From Flavobacterium hibernum (lineage in GTDB: Bacteria; Bacteroidota; Bacteroidia; Flavobacteriales; Flavobacteriaceae), in contig NZ_JPRK01000023.1 of assembly GCF_000832125.1 (NCBI RefSeq), positions 62,001 through 126,000 on the forward strand: a stretch of 64,000 nt of DNA, written 5' to 3'. Below the pieces are notes generated by a model that was given only the letters and a program-made list of their open reading frames with translations, made no database searches and was not told the origin of the DNA. The position numbers and the translations under genes are program-made. Below are positions 35,038-45,048 of this stretch, piece by piece. Position 1 is the stretch's first letter. Each line of letters begins with the position of its first letter.

Positions 35038-38000
35038 TTAGAATGATATGTTGAAATTAAACGACCATGTTCTAAGTGTAGGATAACCCACAGAAGAATT
35101 GTCATACATATTACGGTAATGATCCGGATAAGGATTGTATAAATCCCAAAGGTTATTACCTGTTACCCCTAATGTAATCGCTGCAATTTTAGTATCAGCA
35201 AAAACTTTTTTAGGAATACTGTAACCAACACTTAAGTTTCTAACAAAACAACGGAAAGTGTTTAGTTGCCAAAAATCTGATGGACTTGAAATATATGACC
35301 ATTGTGCAAGGTTAGGATATTTTCCGTTTGGATTATCCTCTCCATACATATCATTCCAGAATGTTTCATGCGACCACATACTCGCTGCTGAAGAAGTACC
35401 TTGTTGTACTAAATCTACAAAATTAGCTCCTCCCCATGACGTTGAGATTTGAGTTCTTAAATAAAACCCTTTAACTTTAAAACCTAAGTTTGTTGTAAAT
35501 CCGTAAGTTCTACTGCTATTAGCCAATTTCACATAATCATTCTCTTTCATAATCTGACCATCTGGAGCTCCTAAAGTTCCATCAGGATTAAGTTGTCCTG
35601 CAACATCTTGGTAAGCCAATGAACCTTTTCTAATTCCTGATGCAGAGTTAATATCAAAATATCTTGGCACTGTACCTGCAGCAGTTGCACGATCTGTAAG
35701 ATAAGCCCAATAGTTCGCAATATCAGCATCTGTACGTAAAATTCCATCACCTGTCGAAGTTCCTTTCCACGTTGCAAATCCCCAAACCGGATTAAATCCT
35801 ACAGATCTTCCCTCTCTTGTTGCATTATTAGATGGAGCTACGATCGCTTGAGTTGGATATTTTTTTACTTCGTTGTCTGCGTAGCTAAAGTTAATACCTA
35901 TATCGTAACTAATATCACTTTTTATTTTATCACTCCAGTTTAAACTAAACTCAGCTCCCCAAGCATCTATTGCAGCATAGTTTTGTTCTGCAAATCCACC
36001 TCCAATAGAAATTGGAACTCCGGCAGCACTACTCATATCTGTTAACATATTACTAGTTTTGTCGTAATAGAAATCAGCCGTAAGACTTAATCTGTTTTTC
36101 AAAACATTGATATCAAAACCAAGGTTGTTTTTTATGGTTGTATCCCAAGTTGCGTCTCTGTTTGGATTTACTCTAGGTGTTAAACCAGCGCCGTTAAGCC
36201 CTCCATTATTTCCAAATTGAAAACCTTTATCAACAATAATATCATAAAACTGAACCCATTTCCAAGGCTGAAGGTTATCTTTTCCTGTTTTACCAATTGA
36301 GTAACGAATTTTAAAGAAATCAACCCATGGCACATTATTAGAAAACCAGTCTTCTTTAGACATTACCCAACCCAATTGAAGTGATGGAAAATATCCCCAA
36401 TAGTGCTCTGGAGCAAATTTTGTAGAAGCATCACTTCTTAAAAGAAATTGCGCTAAATATTTTGATTTATAACTGTAGTTAATACGTCCAAAATAAGAAA
36501 GTGTTGCACCTTCGACTTTTGTTGCAGTACTATTTGAAGCATTAAGTATTCCCGCAGTAGCATAATTCCCTAAATAATCTTTAGATGTATTTTCGTAAGC
36601 CAAACGAGTACTTGTGTTGTAGATCTCTGATGCCTCTCCACCAATCATTGCACCAATTTGGTGATCTCCAAAAGTTCTGTCATAGTTAATCATAAAATCT
36701 CCCTGAGTACTTTTACTATCACTATTGTTATAATATACTCTTGAATTTCTAATGTTAGTCTCTAAAAGATAATCTCCTTGTGGATTTGTTGTTAAATTAT
36801 AAAAACTTGGATCAGCCGCACTTAAAAGGTGATTGTCTTGTGTTTCGTAATTTCTAATTCTTACCAAATCATATGGTAATTGAATTTGCTCTGTGTAACT
36901 AGAACTTCTTGTTGTCGAAAAAGTTACTTTAGCCGAAAGACCTTTTACTGCTGCAACTTTATAGTTCAACGAAGCATTTACGTTATACGAGTTGTCATCA
37001 CTAATTTGATGTGAACCATTATTTAAATTCGCAAAATAATTCCATCCAGCAATTGTATTATTAGCATTTGCACTTCCTAAGTTTTTATTTGAGTTAGGAA
37101 ACGGAGACACATAATATTGCTGACCTCCAATAGTAGTTTGCCATGGCACGTGTTGTGGCATGTGTAATAAAAATCCGTAGTCAGCTTGTTCTCCACCAGC
37201 AGCAGATGCATAACTACCATCACTAATATTTGCCGAAGCTTTACTAAAAGTTTTATCAATGGTTCCTGAATTTCCAGAAATAGCAGCAGAAAGCTCTAAA
37301 TTTTTAGCAACTTTAGCGTTAATTCCTGTACGGAAATTCCATTTGTCATATTTTTGATACCCTAAATTGGCATCTTGAGTAAAGTAAGTTGCACCTGCAA
37401 AATAAGTAACGTCTTCGTTACCACCACTAACATTAAAAGAGTGTTTTTGCTGAATTGCCGGTTTCCAAGCTTCTTTTAACCAATTGTTGTTCAAGCCTTT
37501 CATTTGCTCCAATTCTGTTGCAGAATACAATCTAATTGGATCTATTGTAGGTGTTTGATTTACTAAGAATCTATTGCTAAAAACTCCAAATTCACCCGCA
37601 TTCATTACTTTACTATGGCTTACCGCATCATTAACAGAAAATTGACTGTTGTAAGAGAACCTTGCTTTACCTGCTTTTCCTCTTTTCGTTTTTACAACGA
37701 TCGCTCCTTGCGAAGCACGTGCTCCATAAATTGCTGCAGATGCATCTTTTAAGACTGTAATACTCTCAATCTCTGAAGCATCTAATCTATTGAATTGCTC
37801 TAATGTAGGCTTACCATTTGTTGGGTCAACCTGAATCATATCATCAATGATTACTAAAGGAATTGTTGAGTTACCATCTTTTGAGAATCCAAAAGATTGA
37901 CGAATTTGAATACTTGAAGCATCTCCAGGACGACCTGAACCTCCTGAAACCGAAAGTCCCGGAACCAATCCTTTTAAAGCATCAGATAAATTCGCAACCG

Positions 38001-38421
38001 GCAAATCCATTAGATCATCTGGCTTAATTGTAGCAATAGCACCCGTAAGTTCTTTTTTCTTCTGAGTACCGTAACCAACTACAACAATATTTTCTAATTG
38101 ATTAGAATCTTCTTCTAATTTAACATTAACAATTGAGCGTCCATTTACTGGTACTTCAGATTTCTTCATTCCGATGAAAGAGAATACCAAAGTTCCACCT
38201 GTTTTTACTTTGATAGTAAACTGCCCATTAAAATCAGTCGTAACTGTATTTTTTGAAGATTTTTCAGTTACATTAACTCCAGGTAACTGGCCTCCTAAAT
38301 TGTCAGTAACAGTTCCTGTTACAGTTGCAATAGTGTAAGTAGTTGTGTTTTGAGCATAACTCATCACAGTCATTAATGCAAACAAAAGAAAACTACATCT
38401 CTTTATAAGTGTTTGTTTCAT
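35038..38421 (-). CDS. susC-like: SusC/RagA-family TonB-dependent outer-membrane transporter (1127 aa)
   Basis: Signal peptide ~1-24, then a carboxypeptidase-D-regulatory-like domain (~30-115, TVTGTVTDNLGGQLPGVNVT), the SusC-typical ENIVVVGYGTQKKKELTGAI at the plug start, plug motifs (PVANLSDALKGLVPGLSV, ESITVLKDASAAIYGARAS) and a long barrel ending in an aromatic strand (LRTWSFNFNISF). It imports oligosaccharides released by the surface lyases and glycosidases. It is the only SusC in the window. Upstream is a 736-bp gap with the regulatory motif at 38591-38604. Confidence 0.97.
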   Translation of the reverse strand: MKQTLIKRCSFLLFALMTVMSYAQNTTTYTIATVTGTVTDNLGGQLPGVNVTEKSSKNTVTTDFNGQFTIKVKTGGTLVFSFIGMKKSEVPVNGRSIVNVKLEEDSNQLENIVVVGYGTQKKKELTGAIATIKPDDLMDLPVANLSDALKGLVPGLSVSGGSGRPGDASSIQIRQSFGFSKDGNSTIPLVIIDDMIQVDPTNGKPTLEQFNRLDASEIESITVLKDASAAIYGARASQGAIVVKTKRGKAGKARFSYNSQFSVNDAVSHSKVMNAGEFGVFSNRFLVNQTPTIDPIRLYSATELEQMKGLNNNWLKEAWKPAIQQKHSFNVSGGNEDVTYFAGATYFTQDANLGYQKYDKWNFRTGINAKVAKNLELSAAISGNSGTIDKTFSKASANISDGSYASAAGGEQADYGFLLHMPQHVPWQTTIGGQQYYVSPFPNSNKNLGSANANNTIAGWNYFANLNNGSHQISDDNSYNVNASLNYKVAAVKGLSAKVTFSTTRSSSYTEQIQLPYDLVRIRNYETQDNHLLSAADPSFYNLTTNPQGDYLLETNIRNSRVYYNNSDSKSTQGDFMINYDRTFGDHQIGAMIGGEASEIYNTSTRLAYENTSKDYLGNYATAGILNASNSTATKVEGATLSYFGRINYSYKSKYLAQFLLRSDASTKFAPEHYWGYFPSLQLGWVMSKEDWFSNNVPWVDFFKIRYSIGKTGKDNLQPWKWVQFYDIIVDKGFQFGNNGGLNGAGLTPRVNPNRDATWDTTIKNNLGFDINVLKNRLSLTADFYYDKTSNMLTDMSSAAGVPISIGGGFAEQNYAAIDAWGAEFSLNWSDKIKSDISYDIGINFSYADNEVKKYPTQAIVAPSNNATREGRSVGFNPVWGFATWKGTSTGDGILRTDADIANYWAYLTDRATAAGTVPRYFDINSASGIRKGSLAYQDVAGQLNPDGTLGAPDGQIMKENDYVKLANSSRTYGFTTNLGFKVKGFYLRTQISTSWGGANFVDLVQQGTSSAASMWSHETFWNDMYGEDNPNGKYPNLAQWSYISSPSDFWQLNTFRCFVRNLSVGYSIPKKVFADTKIAAITLGVTGNNLWDLYNPYPDHYRNMYDNSSVGYPTLRTWSFNFNISF

Positions 38422-38559
38422 AAATGTTTTTTTTTGGTTAGGTTAGTAATCGTTAGTTCAGTCATGTTTAACAAATATGCCTCTTTCAAACTAAAACAAC
38501 TTTCAAATTTATCTAAAGTTATTTATTAAATGTTTAAAACACATTTATTTTTTGATATC

Positions 38560-38604
38560 CAAAAATATAACGATGATACATTACAACCGTCCTGCTCTAT
38601 CCTG
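38560..38604 (-). promoter_or_regulatory. Candidate activator site and promoter of susCD
   Basis: On the minus strand CAGGATAGAGCAGG (38604-38591) is followed by TTG (38586-38584), a 16-nt spacer and TATTTTTG (38567-38560), matching the Bacteroidota TTG-N17-TAnnTTTG pattern closely. The motif matches elements upstream of two other genes. The susC start is ~138 nt beyond the -7 element. Confidence 0.65.
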
Positions 38605-39007
38605 TTTTAATACTATTATCCAAAAAAAAACATGTAAAAAAAACAATATTAATAAAAATAAGAAAGAAATAATAGGCAGAATAGAAAAAAAATAGGAATA
38701 AGTTTGAATATAACCCAATACAAAAACCACTTTTGAGGAAAAAGTAGAAAAAAAATAGCGAAAACAATTATTTATTGTTTTTTTCGCAAAATTCACAAAG
38801 TTGAATACTGATACAGAATTGGTTAAGTTTATCTTGTAAAAACTAAAAAACTCCAATAATGCTAGTAAAAACACCGACTTTATAAAATAAAAACTTACAA
38901 TAGAGCCATCAAAGAAATTAACTTACATAGTATATATTTTTTTTAGATCATTTTTTTTAAAACGTAAATTCTGACCAATAAAAAAAATAAGTATTCTCTA
39001 AAACCAA

Positions 39008-39059
39008 TTGATGAGATTAATAATTATAAAGTATTATTTACAATTATTAATCTCATCAA
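39008..39059. terminator. Perfect 18-bp-stem hairpin downstream of the pectinesterase gene
   Basis: TTGATGAGATTAATAATT (39008-39025) pairs with AATTATTAATCTCATCAA (39042-39059). It is ~100 nt beyond the CE8 stop and is followed on the minus strand by GGTTTT. It probably ends transcription from the upstream enzyme operon before the susC promoter. Confidence 0.75.
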
Positions 39060-39157
39060 AAAACCATCTTGCAACTTTAATGCTCTATTTGCATTTTGAA
39101 AGTGTATATTGCTTTTCTGTTTGTTACTGTAACTGCAAAAAGAAATCAATATATTTT

Positions 39158-40147
39158 TTATTTATTTGGATTCCAATCGTTAAACACCTTCTCTATTTTA
39201 TATTTTTTTAGAGCCGATTTTTCTAATTGGTATGACCATTTTACCCTTTTAGATAAATCTTTTGCTCCTGCTCCTTTGCTTCCGTATTCTGCATAATAAG
39301 CTGTTTTGTCTTTATCCGGAAATCTTTTGTCAATCCATTCATTCCAACCTTCAGGTATTATATGCGAACCCATTTCAGTATTTATAAAAACGGTTTGAGC
39401 ATACGGTCGCCAAGGTCTTCCTAGAAAAACTTTGTCTACAGTATTCTCTTTTGCGGTAAGTTTACAATCTGTAAAAACAAAACCATACGGTTGCCCTTGT
39501 GGTGTTGAAGCTGCGGTGATGTATGAATTTGTTAAGCTCTCAATAGTACATTTATAAAAATAAGCTGTAGCAGCACCAAAAATAAAATCGGTTGTTCCGT
39601 TGATAAAACAATTTTCAAAATATGTACGCGTATTTCCTTCTGATAAATAAAGTGTATCCTGATTTCCTAATATATTACAGTTCTTTACGATAACTCTGTC
39701 GCTTTTTATATGCAGTGCAACAGCTTGTCCTACTCTTCCCGCTGTATTTTCGACCGTAAGATTTTCGAGTGTACAGTCATTTCCTAAAATTAAAAAGGAA
39801 TACGATGTAGATGTTCCGAATTCTTTTTTCCCAGATGCATCAATTTCTCTAACTGGTTTACCGGAATAATCATCAAACGAAATAATCGTTTTATCTCTGT
39901 CTAAACCTTTTAGAGTAATAAAAGTTTTTGTTGCTGGAATAACCAATTTTTCAACATAAACTCCAGGTCTAATTGTAATTACGGTTCGTTTATTCAAACT
40001 ATCTTTTACATTATTTACGGCTTCCTGAATCGTTTTAAAATCTCCCGAACCATCTTGAGCAACGGTTAATGCAAATTTATTATCAAGCGTTTGAGCTGAT
40101 AAAAACATAGTGGTTAAAAATAATAATAAAGCTAGGGCTGATTTCAT
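39158..40147 (-). CDS. CE8 pectin methylesterase (329 aa)
   Basis: The ATG at 40147 gives a clean signal peptide (MKSALALLLFLTTMFLSAQ); an in-frame ATG eight codons earlier is less likely. The beta-helix has the CE8 catalytic set: GNQDTLYLSEG (Asp ~162), GTTDFIFGAA (Asp ~185) and LGRPWRPYAQTVF (Arg ~244), with the start DGSGDFKTIQEAV. It removes methyl esters from homogalacturonan, so that the PL1 lyases and GH28 can cut it. It ends the upstream gene run, before the hairpin at 39008-39059. Confidence 0.95.
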   Translation of the reverse strand: MKSALALLLFLTTMFLSAQTLDNKFALTVAQDGSGDFKTIQEAVNNVKDSLNKRTVITIRPGVYVEKLVIPATKTFITLKGLDRDKTIISFDDYSGKPVREIDASGKKEFGTSTSYSFLILGNDCTLENLTVENTAGRVGQAVALHIKSDRVIVKNCNILGNQDTLYLSEGNTRTYFENCFINGTTDFIFGAATAYFYKCTIESLTNSYITAASTPQGQPYGFVFTDCKLTAKENTVDKVFLGRPWRPYAQTVFINTEMGSHIIPEGWNEWIDKRFPDKDKTAYYAEYGSKGAGAKDLSKRVKWSYQLEKSALKKYKIEKVFNDWNPNK

Positions 40148-40176
40148 ATTTTTTAATTTAATTATTCTCATTTTAT

Positions 40177-40278
40177 ATCATTTCGACGAAGGAGAAATCT
40201 TCGCAAGCAACTCCTCATAGTGATTCGCTAGTCTTTGTCGAGCTTCTCGTGGAGATTTCTCGTTCCTCGAAATGACAA
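40177..40278. repeat. Family A inverted repeat
   Basis: ATCATTTCGACGAAGGAG faces TTCTCGTTCCTCGAAATGAC; the middle has AACTCCTCATAG and AGTCTTTGTCGAGC. Confidence 0.85.
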
Positions 40279-40287
40279 ACTGTAGGG

Positions 40288-40345
40288 TTAAAATCCGTTT
40301 TAATCTGCATCTTTACGAAGTAAATCCGTTTTATCTGCTTTCAAA
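40288..40345. repeat. Partial family D repeat
   Basis: AAAATCCGTTTTAATCTGC with CTTTACGAAGTAAATCCG, one arm of a family D element, between the CE8 and GH127 genes. Confidence 0.55.
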
Positions 40346-40347
40346 AT

Positions 40348-42366
40348 CTAATGCGACATCCAAACCGTCATTTCACCTTTTCCTTTATTTCCCCATGCAA
40401 AATACGGAATCAATTTTACAGGAACCGCAGTTGCATCTTTAGAGGATAGCGGTTTGTATAAAGTTTTATTCCATGAATTATTCGAATTTATAACCGCTTC
40501 GGCATCAATACTAACTAAATTTCTATTGTTTAAGGTGAATCTATTAGTTGTAAATTTCGAATTTACATTTAAAATAATATCATTTACACTAGTTTTAGCA
40601 GGAAGCTGATCTGATTCTAAACAATAAACTAAAGGTCCTCTTTTTACAGCTATTTGATTCTTAACCTCTTCTACCAAAGGATTCGCTTCCATTAATTCAA
40701 CCGGCATTGGAAGATTCAATTCAATCACATCTCCTTTTTTCCATTTTTGATTTAATTTTAAGTAAGTCCCGGAAACGATTTTATCATTAATCTTTGCATT
40801 ATTAACTGAAACAGAAGCATTCTGGCTCCAACCCGGAATCCTTAAAAAGAAATTCTGTAAATCTTTTGACGCTTTTACAATTTTTAATGAAATTTTTCCA
40901 TCCCACGGATAATTCGTCTGCTGTTCAACTTCTATTTCTTCTCCGTTTAAGGATTTTGTTTTCAAATTATTACTTCCGTATAAATTGACATATAAACCTT
41001 CTTTTGAAATATTGTAAGCATAATTTCCAACTTCCGCAACGGTTCTTGTTACATTTGGTGCACAACAGTTTGACAATGCAATATATCCTTCACGCTCATT
41101 TCCCCAGCGCTGATGAAACGGCAAATCATTAGAAACATTCAACGGATTGTTATAAAGAAATTTTTCACCTTCTAAATCCATTCCTGAAAGTACACTATTA
41201 TACAATGCCAATTCTACGATGTCTGCATATTTGGCATCACCTGTAATTTGAAGCATTCTCCAGTTCCATAAAACATTTCCAATATTGGCACAGGTTTCGG
41301 TATGAGCCGTTGCATTTGGTAATTGAAAGGGTCTTCCGTAAGCCTGATGAATTTTCTGCACTACAGTTGGATCATAAGATGTTCCATCTGGCGAAACTCC
41401 ATCATACAAAGAACCACAAGCTCCAGTAATATACATTTTACGATACGTAACATCATCCCAAATCGATTCGAGATTGTCTAATAATTTCTTTTCACCCGTT
41501 TCTGCATACAAATCTGCAACTCCGGCGTATAAATAATTTGCTCTTACAGCGTGACCCATTGCAGTGGTTTGCTGTCTAAACGGAATCCTGTCTTGATTAT
41601 CATCTGTTCCGTCGTTTGTCATTCCTCTAATGTCAATTAAATTATTGGCTAATTCTAGATATTTCGGATTTTTAGTCGTTCTGTACATTTCGACAATTCC
41701 CATATAATGAGACGGACAAATAGCATTTCGAGCTAATTCCGGAGAAGCTTTTTTATAGAAATCATACAAATAATCGGCTACACCTTTTGCAATTTCGAGA
41801 AAATTGGTTTTTCCGGTCGCACGATAATGAATACAGGCTGCAGTCATTAAATGTCCCATATTGTATTTCTCAAAACCCAATTGTTTTTTTACCTCCTCAG
41901 GGCCTAAAGTTCCCCAACGTTCATCGATTAAAACTGGTGTATGAATATAACCATCTTTGCGCTGTACTTTTGCAAAAAGCGCAATGGCTTTATCCATTTC
42001 TGCATCCAGTTTTTTGTCTTTCGTTACAGCGTAAGTAGCTGCCATTCCTTCAAAAATTTTATAAAAATCTCCGTCATGAAAAGATGGCCCTTTAAAAGTT
42101 CCTTTGCTTACGCCTGCTGCAATCTCAAAGTTTTTATAAGCATGCGAAATCGAATCATTATGATACAAATCCCACATATAAGGCAGTGTATTTTTGGTTT
42201 CTACATCAAATTGTTCTTTCCAGAAACCGTTTGTCCATTTTACTTCTTCAAGACCAACACTTTGTAACTTCGAATATGGACTTTGAGAATTGGCAACCAA
42301 ACCTTTGTTTTGTGCAAAGATTACGGTTGAAAGAAATAAAGATGTTATGATGATGTTCTTTTTCAT
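40348..42366 (-). CDS. GH127 beta-L-arabinofuranosidase (DUF1680, 672 aa)
   Basis: Signal peptide ~1-18. The (alpha/alpha)6 fold is recognised by FEKYNMGHLMTAACIHYRAT, and the metal/nucleophile set of the family is intact: HTETCANIG (Glu and Cys ~355-358) and SNCCAPNVTRTVAEVG (Cys pair ~434). In the GH127 founder these Glu and Cys residues bind zinc and one Cys is the nucleophile. The C-terminal half is beta-rich (LYVNLYGSNNL, RIPGWSQNASVSVN, RGPLVYCLES). The family removes beta-L-arabinofuranose, a sugar that occurs in rhamnogalacturonan II and in extensins. Confidence 0.93.
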   Translation of the reverse strand: MKKNIIITSLFLSTVIFAQNKGLVANSQSPYSKLQSVGLEEVKWTNGFWKEQFDVETKNTLPYMWDLYHNDSISHAYKNFEIAAGVSKGTFKGPSFHDGDFYKIFEGMAATYAVTKDKKLDAEMDKAIALFAKVQRKDGYIHTPVLIDERWGTLGPEEVKKQLGFEKYNMGHLMTAACIHYRATGKTNFLEIAKGVADYLYDFYKKASPELARNAICPSHYMGIVEMYRTTKNPKYLELANNLIDIRGMTNDGTDDNQDRIPFRQQTTAMGHAVRANYLYAGVADLYAETGEKKLLDNLESIWDDVTYRKMYITGACGSLYDGVSPDGTSYDPTVVQKIHQAYGRPFQLPNATAHTETCANIGNVLWNWRMLQITGDAKYADIVELALYNSVLSGMDLEGEKFLYNNPLNVSNDLPFHQRWGNEREGYIALSNCCAPNVTRTVAEVGNYAYNISKEGLYVNLYGSNNLKTKSLNGEEIEVEQQTNYPWDGKISLKIVKASKDLQNFFLRIPGWSQNASVSVNNAKINDKIVSGTYLKLNQKWKKGDVIELNLPMPVELMEANPLVEEVKNQIAVKRGPLVYCLESDQLPAKTSVNDIILNVNSKFTTNRFTLNNRNLVSIDAEAVINSNNSWNKTLYKPLSSKDATAVPVKLIPYFAWGNKGKGEMTVWMSH

Positions 42367-42399
42367 TTGTTCTTTTTATGATGATTTTGTAACGCTGAT

Positions 42400-42590
42400 A
42401 AAACGGATTGCCCTTGGCAAAACGCAGATTAAAATGGATTTTTTATCTGCTTAATCTACGAATCTTTGTGCTGTAATTTTTCACGCAGATCTCGCAGATT
42501 TAAGCTGATTAATTTTGATTAATTTGCTTTTTTTAACTAAAATCTGCGTAGATCTGCCTAAATCTGTAAAATCTGCGTGAAATCTTTTTT
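42400..42590. repeat. Family C and D repeat pieces
   Basis: TTTTTCACGCAGATCTCGCAG near 42478 faces CTGTAAAATCTGCGTGAAA ending near 42584. Before it, AACGCTGATAAAACGGATT and AAACGCAGATTAAAATGG belong to family D. No gene is in this gap. Confidence 0.75.
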
Positions 42591-45041
42591 CTACTTTACG
42601 AAGAAATTAATCGTTCTGCTCATAGAATCTCCGTCTGCATCTTTTACGGTTAGGATGAAAGAAGCGAAACCTTTCTCAACTGTTGTAAACTGAATTTCTT
42701 TTCCTTTTAAAACTGCTTTTCCATTTTTTAAATCAGAGAAAGTATAAACTGGTTTCTTTTCATAACCTTTAAAGTAATCCGCTACATTTAAAGTTTTTTT
42801 CTCTCCTAAATTCATGATAAAATGAGGCTGAGCCAACCAATCCAAATAATTATCTAGTTGTGTAAATCCATCTTTATCTGCATCTTGATTAGCATCTGAG
42901 AAATCTCCTGCTTTAGAATTTTCATTTAAGCCAAATGCTTTTTCCCACCAGTTTGGCAATCCGTCATGATCTGTATCAAAATCTGCTGGACGCGTTTCTG
43001 TTGCAAAATTTGGCCATCCGCCAGCATCTTGTTCGTTGTCGATCATTCCGCCTAAACCGCTTTTGCTTCCTTTGTAAGTAAAAGTTCCTTTTAAAGTTTC
43101 CTCTACAATTCGATTATCATGTTTATCAAAAAATGGCTGATTTGCCCCAACATCTGATAATACATTTTTGTAAGCTGCTCTAGCCGATTGTGTTTCTACA
43201 AAGGATTGAAAAAATGGCTTATCAACAAAAGTTTCATAATTAACCATTTCTTTATTCGTTACGGTCATTTTTCTTCCTTTTTCCTGAGATTTTTCATCAA
43301 AATAACCCGGCATTACATTTCCGTTAAAATAATAACGTTGCATTCCTTTTCCAACTCCTTCGTGTTGCGCATTTAAGGCTACAAAAATATTTGTCGAAGC
43401 TCCCGGTTTGTAATAATTGTTTACAAAATTTACTTCGTTTGCACCTCCATCTGTGGTGCGATGTCCCCAATTATAAACTACATTATTGGTAATATCTACT
43501 TTGCCGGAATAATAACCATCGCCATTTAAACCGCCACCAATACTCCAGTTACGACCGTAATTATGTGCTAATAAATTGTGGTGAAAACTACCAATATCAC
43601 CACCAATTGTTGCCGCATAACCGTGCATTTTTCCTGCTTCGTATTTATCATGACCTGCCACATTTAGGGCTTCAGAAATTAAAGTACGCTGTAAAGTAAT
43701 ATGATGTGCGCCACGAGAACTAAACGACTCGTCGATTGTCCAGCTTATAGAACAGTGATCGATAATACTATAATTTGCACCCGTTAATCCCATGCCGTCA
43801 AAAGTAGTTCCGCCGCCAATTCTAACTTTCAAAAATCGAACAACTCCGTCATTTCCTGTAAGACCAATTGGCGCTCTACTAAGCGTGATTCCTTCACCCG
43901 GAGCAGTTTGTCCTGCAATAGTAATATAAGGCTGATTTACAACCAATCTCGAAGCTAGTTTTATATTTCCTGAAACATTAAAAACAATGGTTCTTGGTCC
44001 AATTTCCTGATTTACGGCATCGCGAAGACTTCCCGGTCCATCGTCATTTAAATTCGTTACTTCAATCACTTTTCCACCACGTCCACCAACGGCAAAACGT
44101 CCGTATCCTTCAGCTCCTGGAAAAGCCAATTGCGCAGGTTTGAACGACCAAACATTTCCTAACGTTACATCGCCATTACTTGCTACTTCATCTACACGCC
44201 AGTAATAAGTTGAACCGCTGTACAAATTAGAAACATGAAATGTTGTTGTAGTTAATTTTCCTTTAAATTCTTTTGAAGATTCATTTGCGTTACTAACAGC
44301 ATTTTCGTCTTCGCCATAATAGAGTTTATGAGTAACTGCATCTTTTGGAGCATCCCATTTTAAAAGGGCGTTTTTGTCTACAACCACATGTTCATCTCTA
44401 TTTTTTGGTTCCGGAGTTCTCGCCTGATTTTTTAAGTTTGGAGTATCAATTTCAAAACCGTTAATTACAATTTGTTTTACAATGTCAGGATTTGTGGTTG
44501 GATCAATTTCAAAACGAACGATTACATCTTTACCTTTTTCTGCATTAAATGTAGTATATGCCATCGCAGCATCAATTTTCATATTGGCTCTTTGGCTGGC
44601 ATTTATGGTTTCCTGAAGCTTACCGTTAACATAGATTTTTATAGGCGAAAATGTTTTTCCTGTAATCACATCAAAAGCGTTGTGAAAAGTTAAAAGCGTA
44701 TGTTTTCCTGCTTTCAATCCGCTTATTTTTAATTCTAAATTTTCAGCTGTTACCAATCCGTCACTTCCTAATCTGTTATAATAAGGCGCATTCATGCCCA
44801 CTTTATACCATTTTGAAGTAAAGTTTCCTTTCAGCTTAAAAGTTACATTATTAAAAGACTTTTCTGCTTCTTTAGCATCGTTAATGACCCATGATTCATA
44901 ATTTGGATCATGTACTTCATCTAATCTTCTTTGAAAAAAATCAAAATCGACTTTTACGATTTGTTTTTCATCTGATTGTGCTTGTCCATTTGCAGCAAAA
45001 AGTAGTGCCAAAGCAAACGAACCAACTAATTTCTTTATCAT
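42591..45041 (-). CDS. Multidomain PL1 pectate lyase (816 aa)
   Basis: Signal peptide ~1-21, then a beta-sandwich likely to bind carbohydrate (~25-200), a fibronectin-III-like domain (~225-300, TFHVSNLYSGSTYYWRVDEV), the PL1 helix (~305-640, FPGAEGYGRFAVGGRGGK, NDDGPGSLRDAVNQE, SIIDHCSISWTIDESFSSRG), a calcium-loop segment (~690-740, DTDHDGLPNWWEKAFGLN) and a C-terminal Ig-like part. It is much longer than the two PL1 proteins at 28571 and 31227 and probably attacks polymeric pectin at the surface. Only 7 nt separate it from the next gene (45049), so they are co-transcribed. Confidence 0.93.
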   Translation of the reverse strand: MIKKLVGSFALALLFAANGQAQSDEKQIVKVDFDFFQRRLDEVHDPNYESWVINDAKEAEKSFNNVTFKLKGNFTSKWYKVGMNAPYYNRLGSDGLVTAENLELKISGLKAGKHTLLTFHNAFDVITGKTFSPIKIYVNGKLQETINASQRANMKIDAAMAYTTFNAEKGKDVIVRFEIDPTTNPDIVKQIVINGFEIDTPNLKNQARTPEPKNRDEHVVVDKNALLKWDAPKDAVTHKLYYGEDENAVSNANESSKEFKGKLTTTTFHVSNLYSGSTYYWRVDEVASNGDVTLGNVWSFKPAQLAFPGAEGYGRFAVGGRGGKVIEVTNLNDDGPGSLRDAVNQEIGPRTIVFNVSGNIKLASRLVVNQPYITIAGQTAPGEGITLSRAPIGLTGNDGVVRFLKVRIGGGTTFDGMGLTGANYSIIDHCSISWTIDESFSSRGAHHITLQRTLISEALNVAGHDKYEAGKMHGYAATIGGDIGSFHHNLLAHNYGRNWSIGGGLNGDGYYSGKVDITNNVVYNWGHRTTDGGANEVNFVNNYYKPGASTNIFVALNAQHEGVGKGMQRYYFNGNVMPGYFDEKSQEKGRKMTVTNKEMVNYETFVDKPFFQSFVETQSARAAYKNVLSDVGANQPFFDKHDNRIVEETLKGTFTYKGSKSGLGGMIDNEQDAGGWPNFATETRPADFDTDHDGLPNWWEKAFGLNENSKAGDFSDANQDADKDGFTQLDNYLDWLAQPHFIMNLGEKKTLNVADYFKGYEKKPVYTFSDLKNGKAVLKGKEIQFTTVEKGFASFILTVKDADGDSMSRTINFFVK

Positions 45042-45048
45042 GTTTTTT

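Larger units (their letters stand above)
38422..39157. other. Long non-coding gap upstream of susC
   Basis: This 736-bp stretch is very AT-rich with many A/T runs. The only supported content is the candidate promoter (38560-38604) and the hairpin at 39008-39059. No convincing gene is seen on either strand; the 97-aa open frame at 38581-38874 is a low-complexity Phe/Leu frame. Confidence 0.7.

Noticed and set aside
38581..38874. A 97-aa Phe/Leu-rich minus-strand frame upstream of susC, looking like a membrane protein
   Set aside because: It overlaps the susC promoter-like element, has low-complexity composition from AT-rich DNA, and ends in the regulatory motif.
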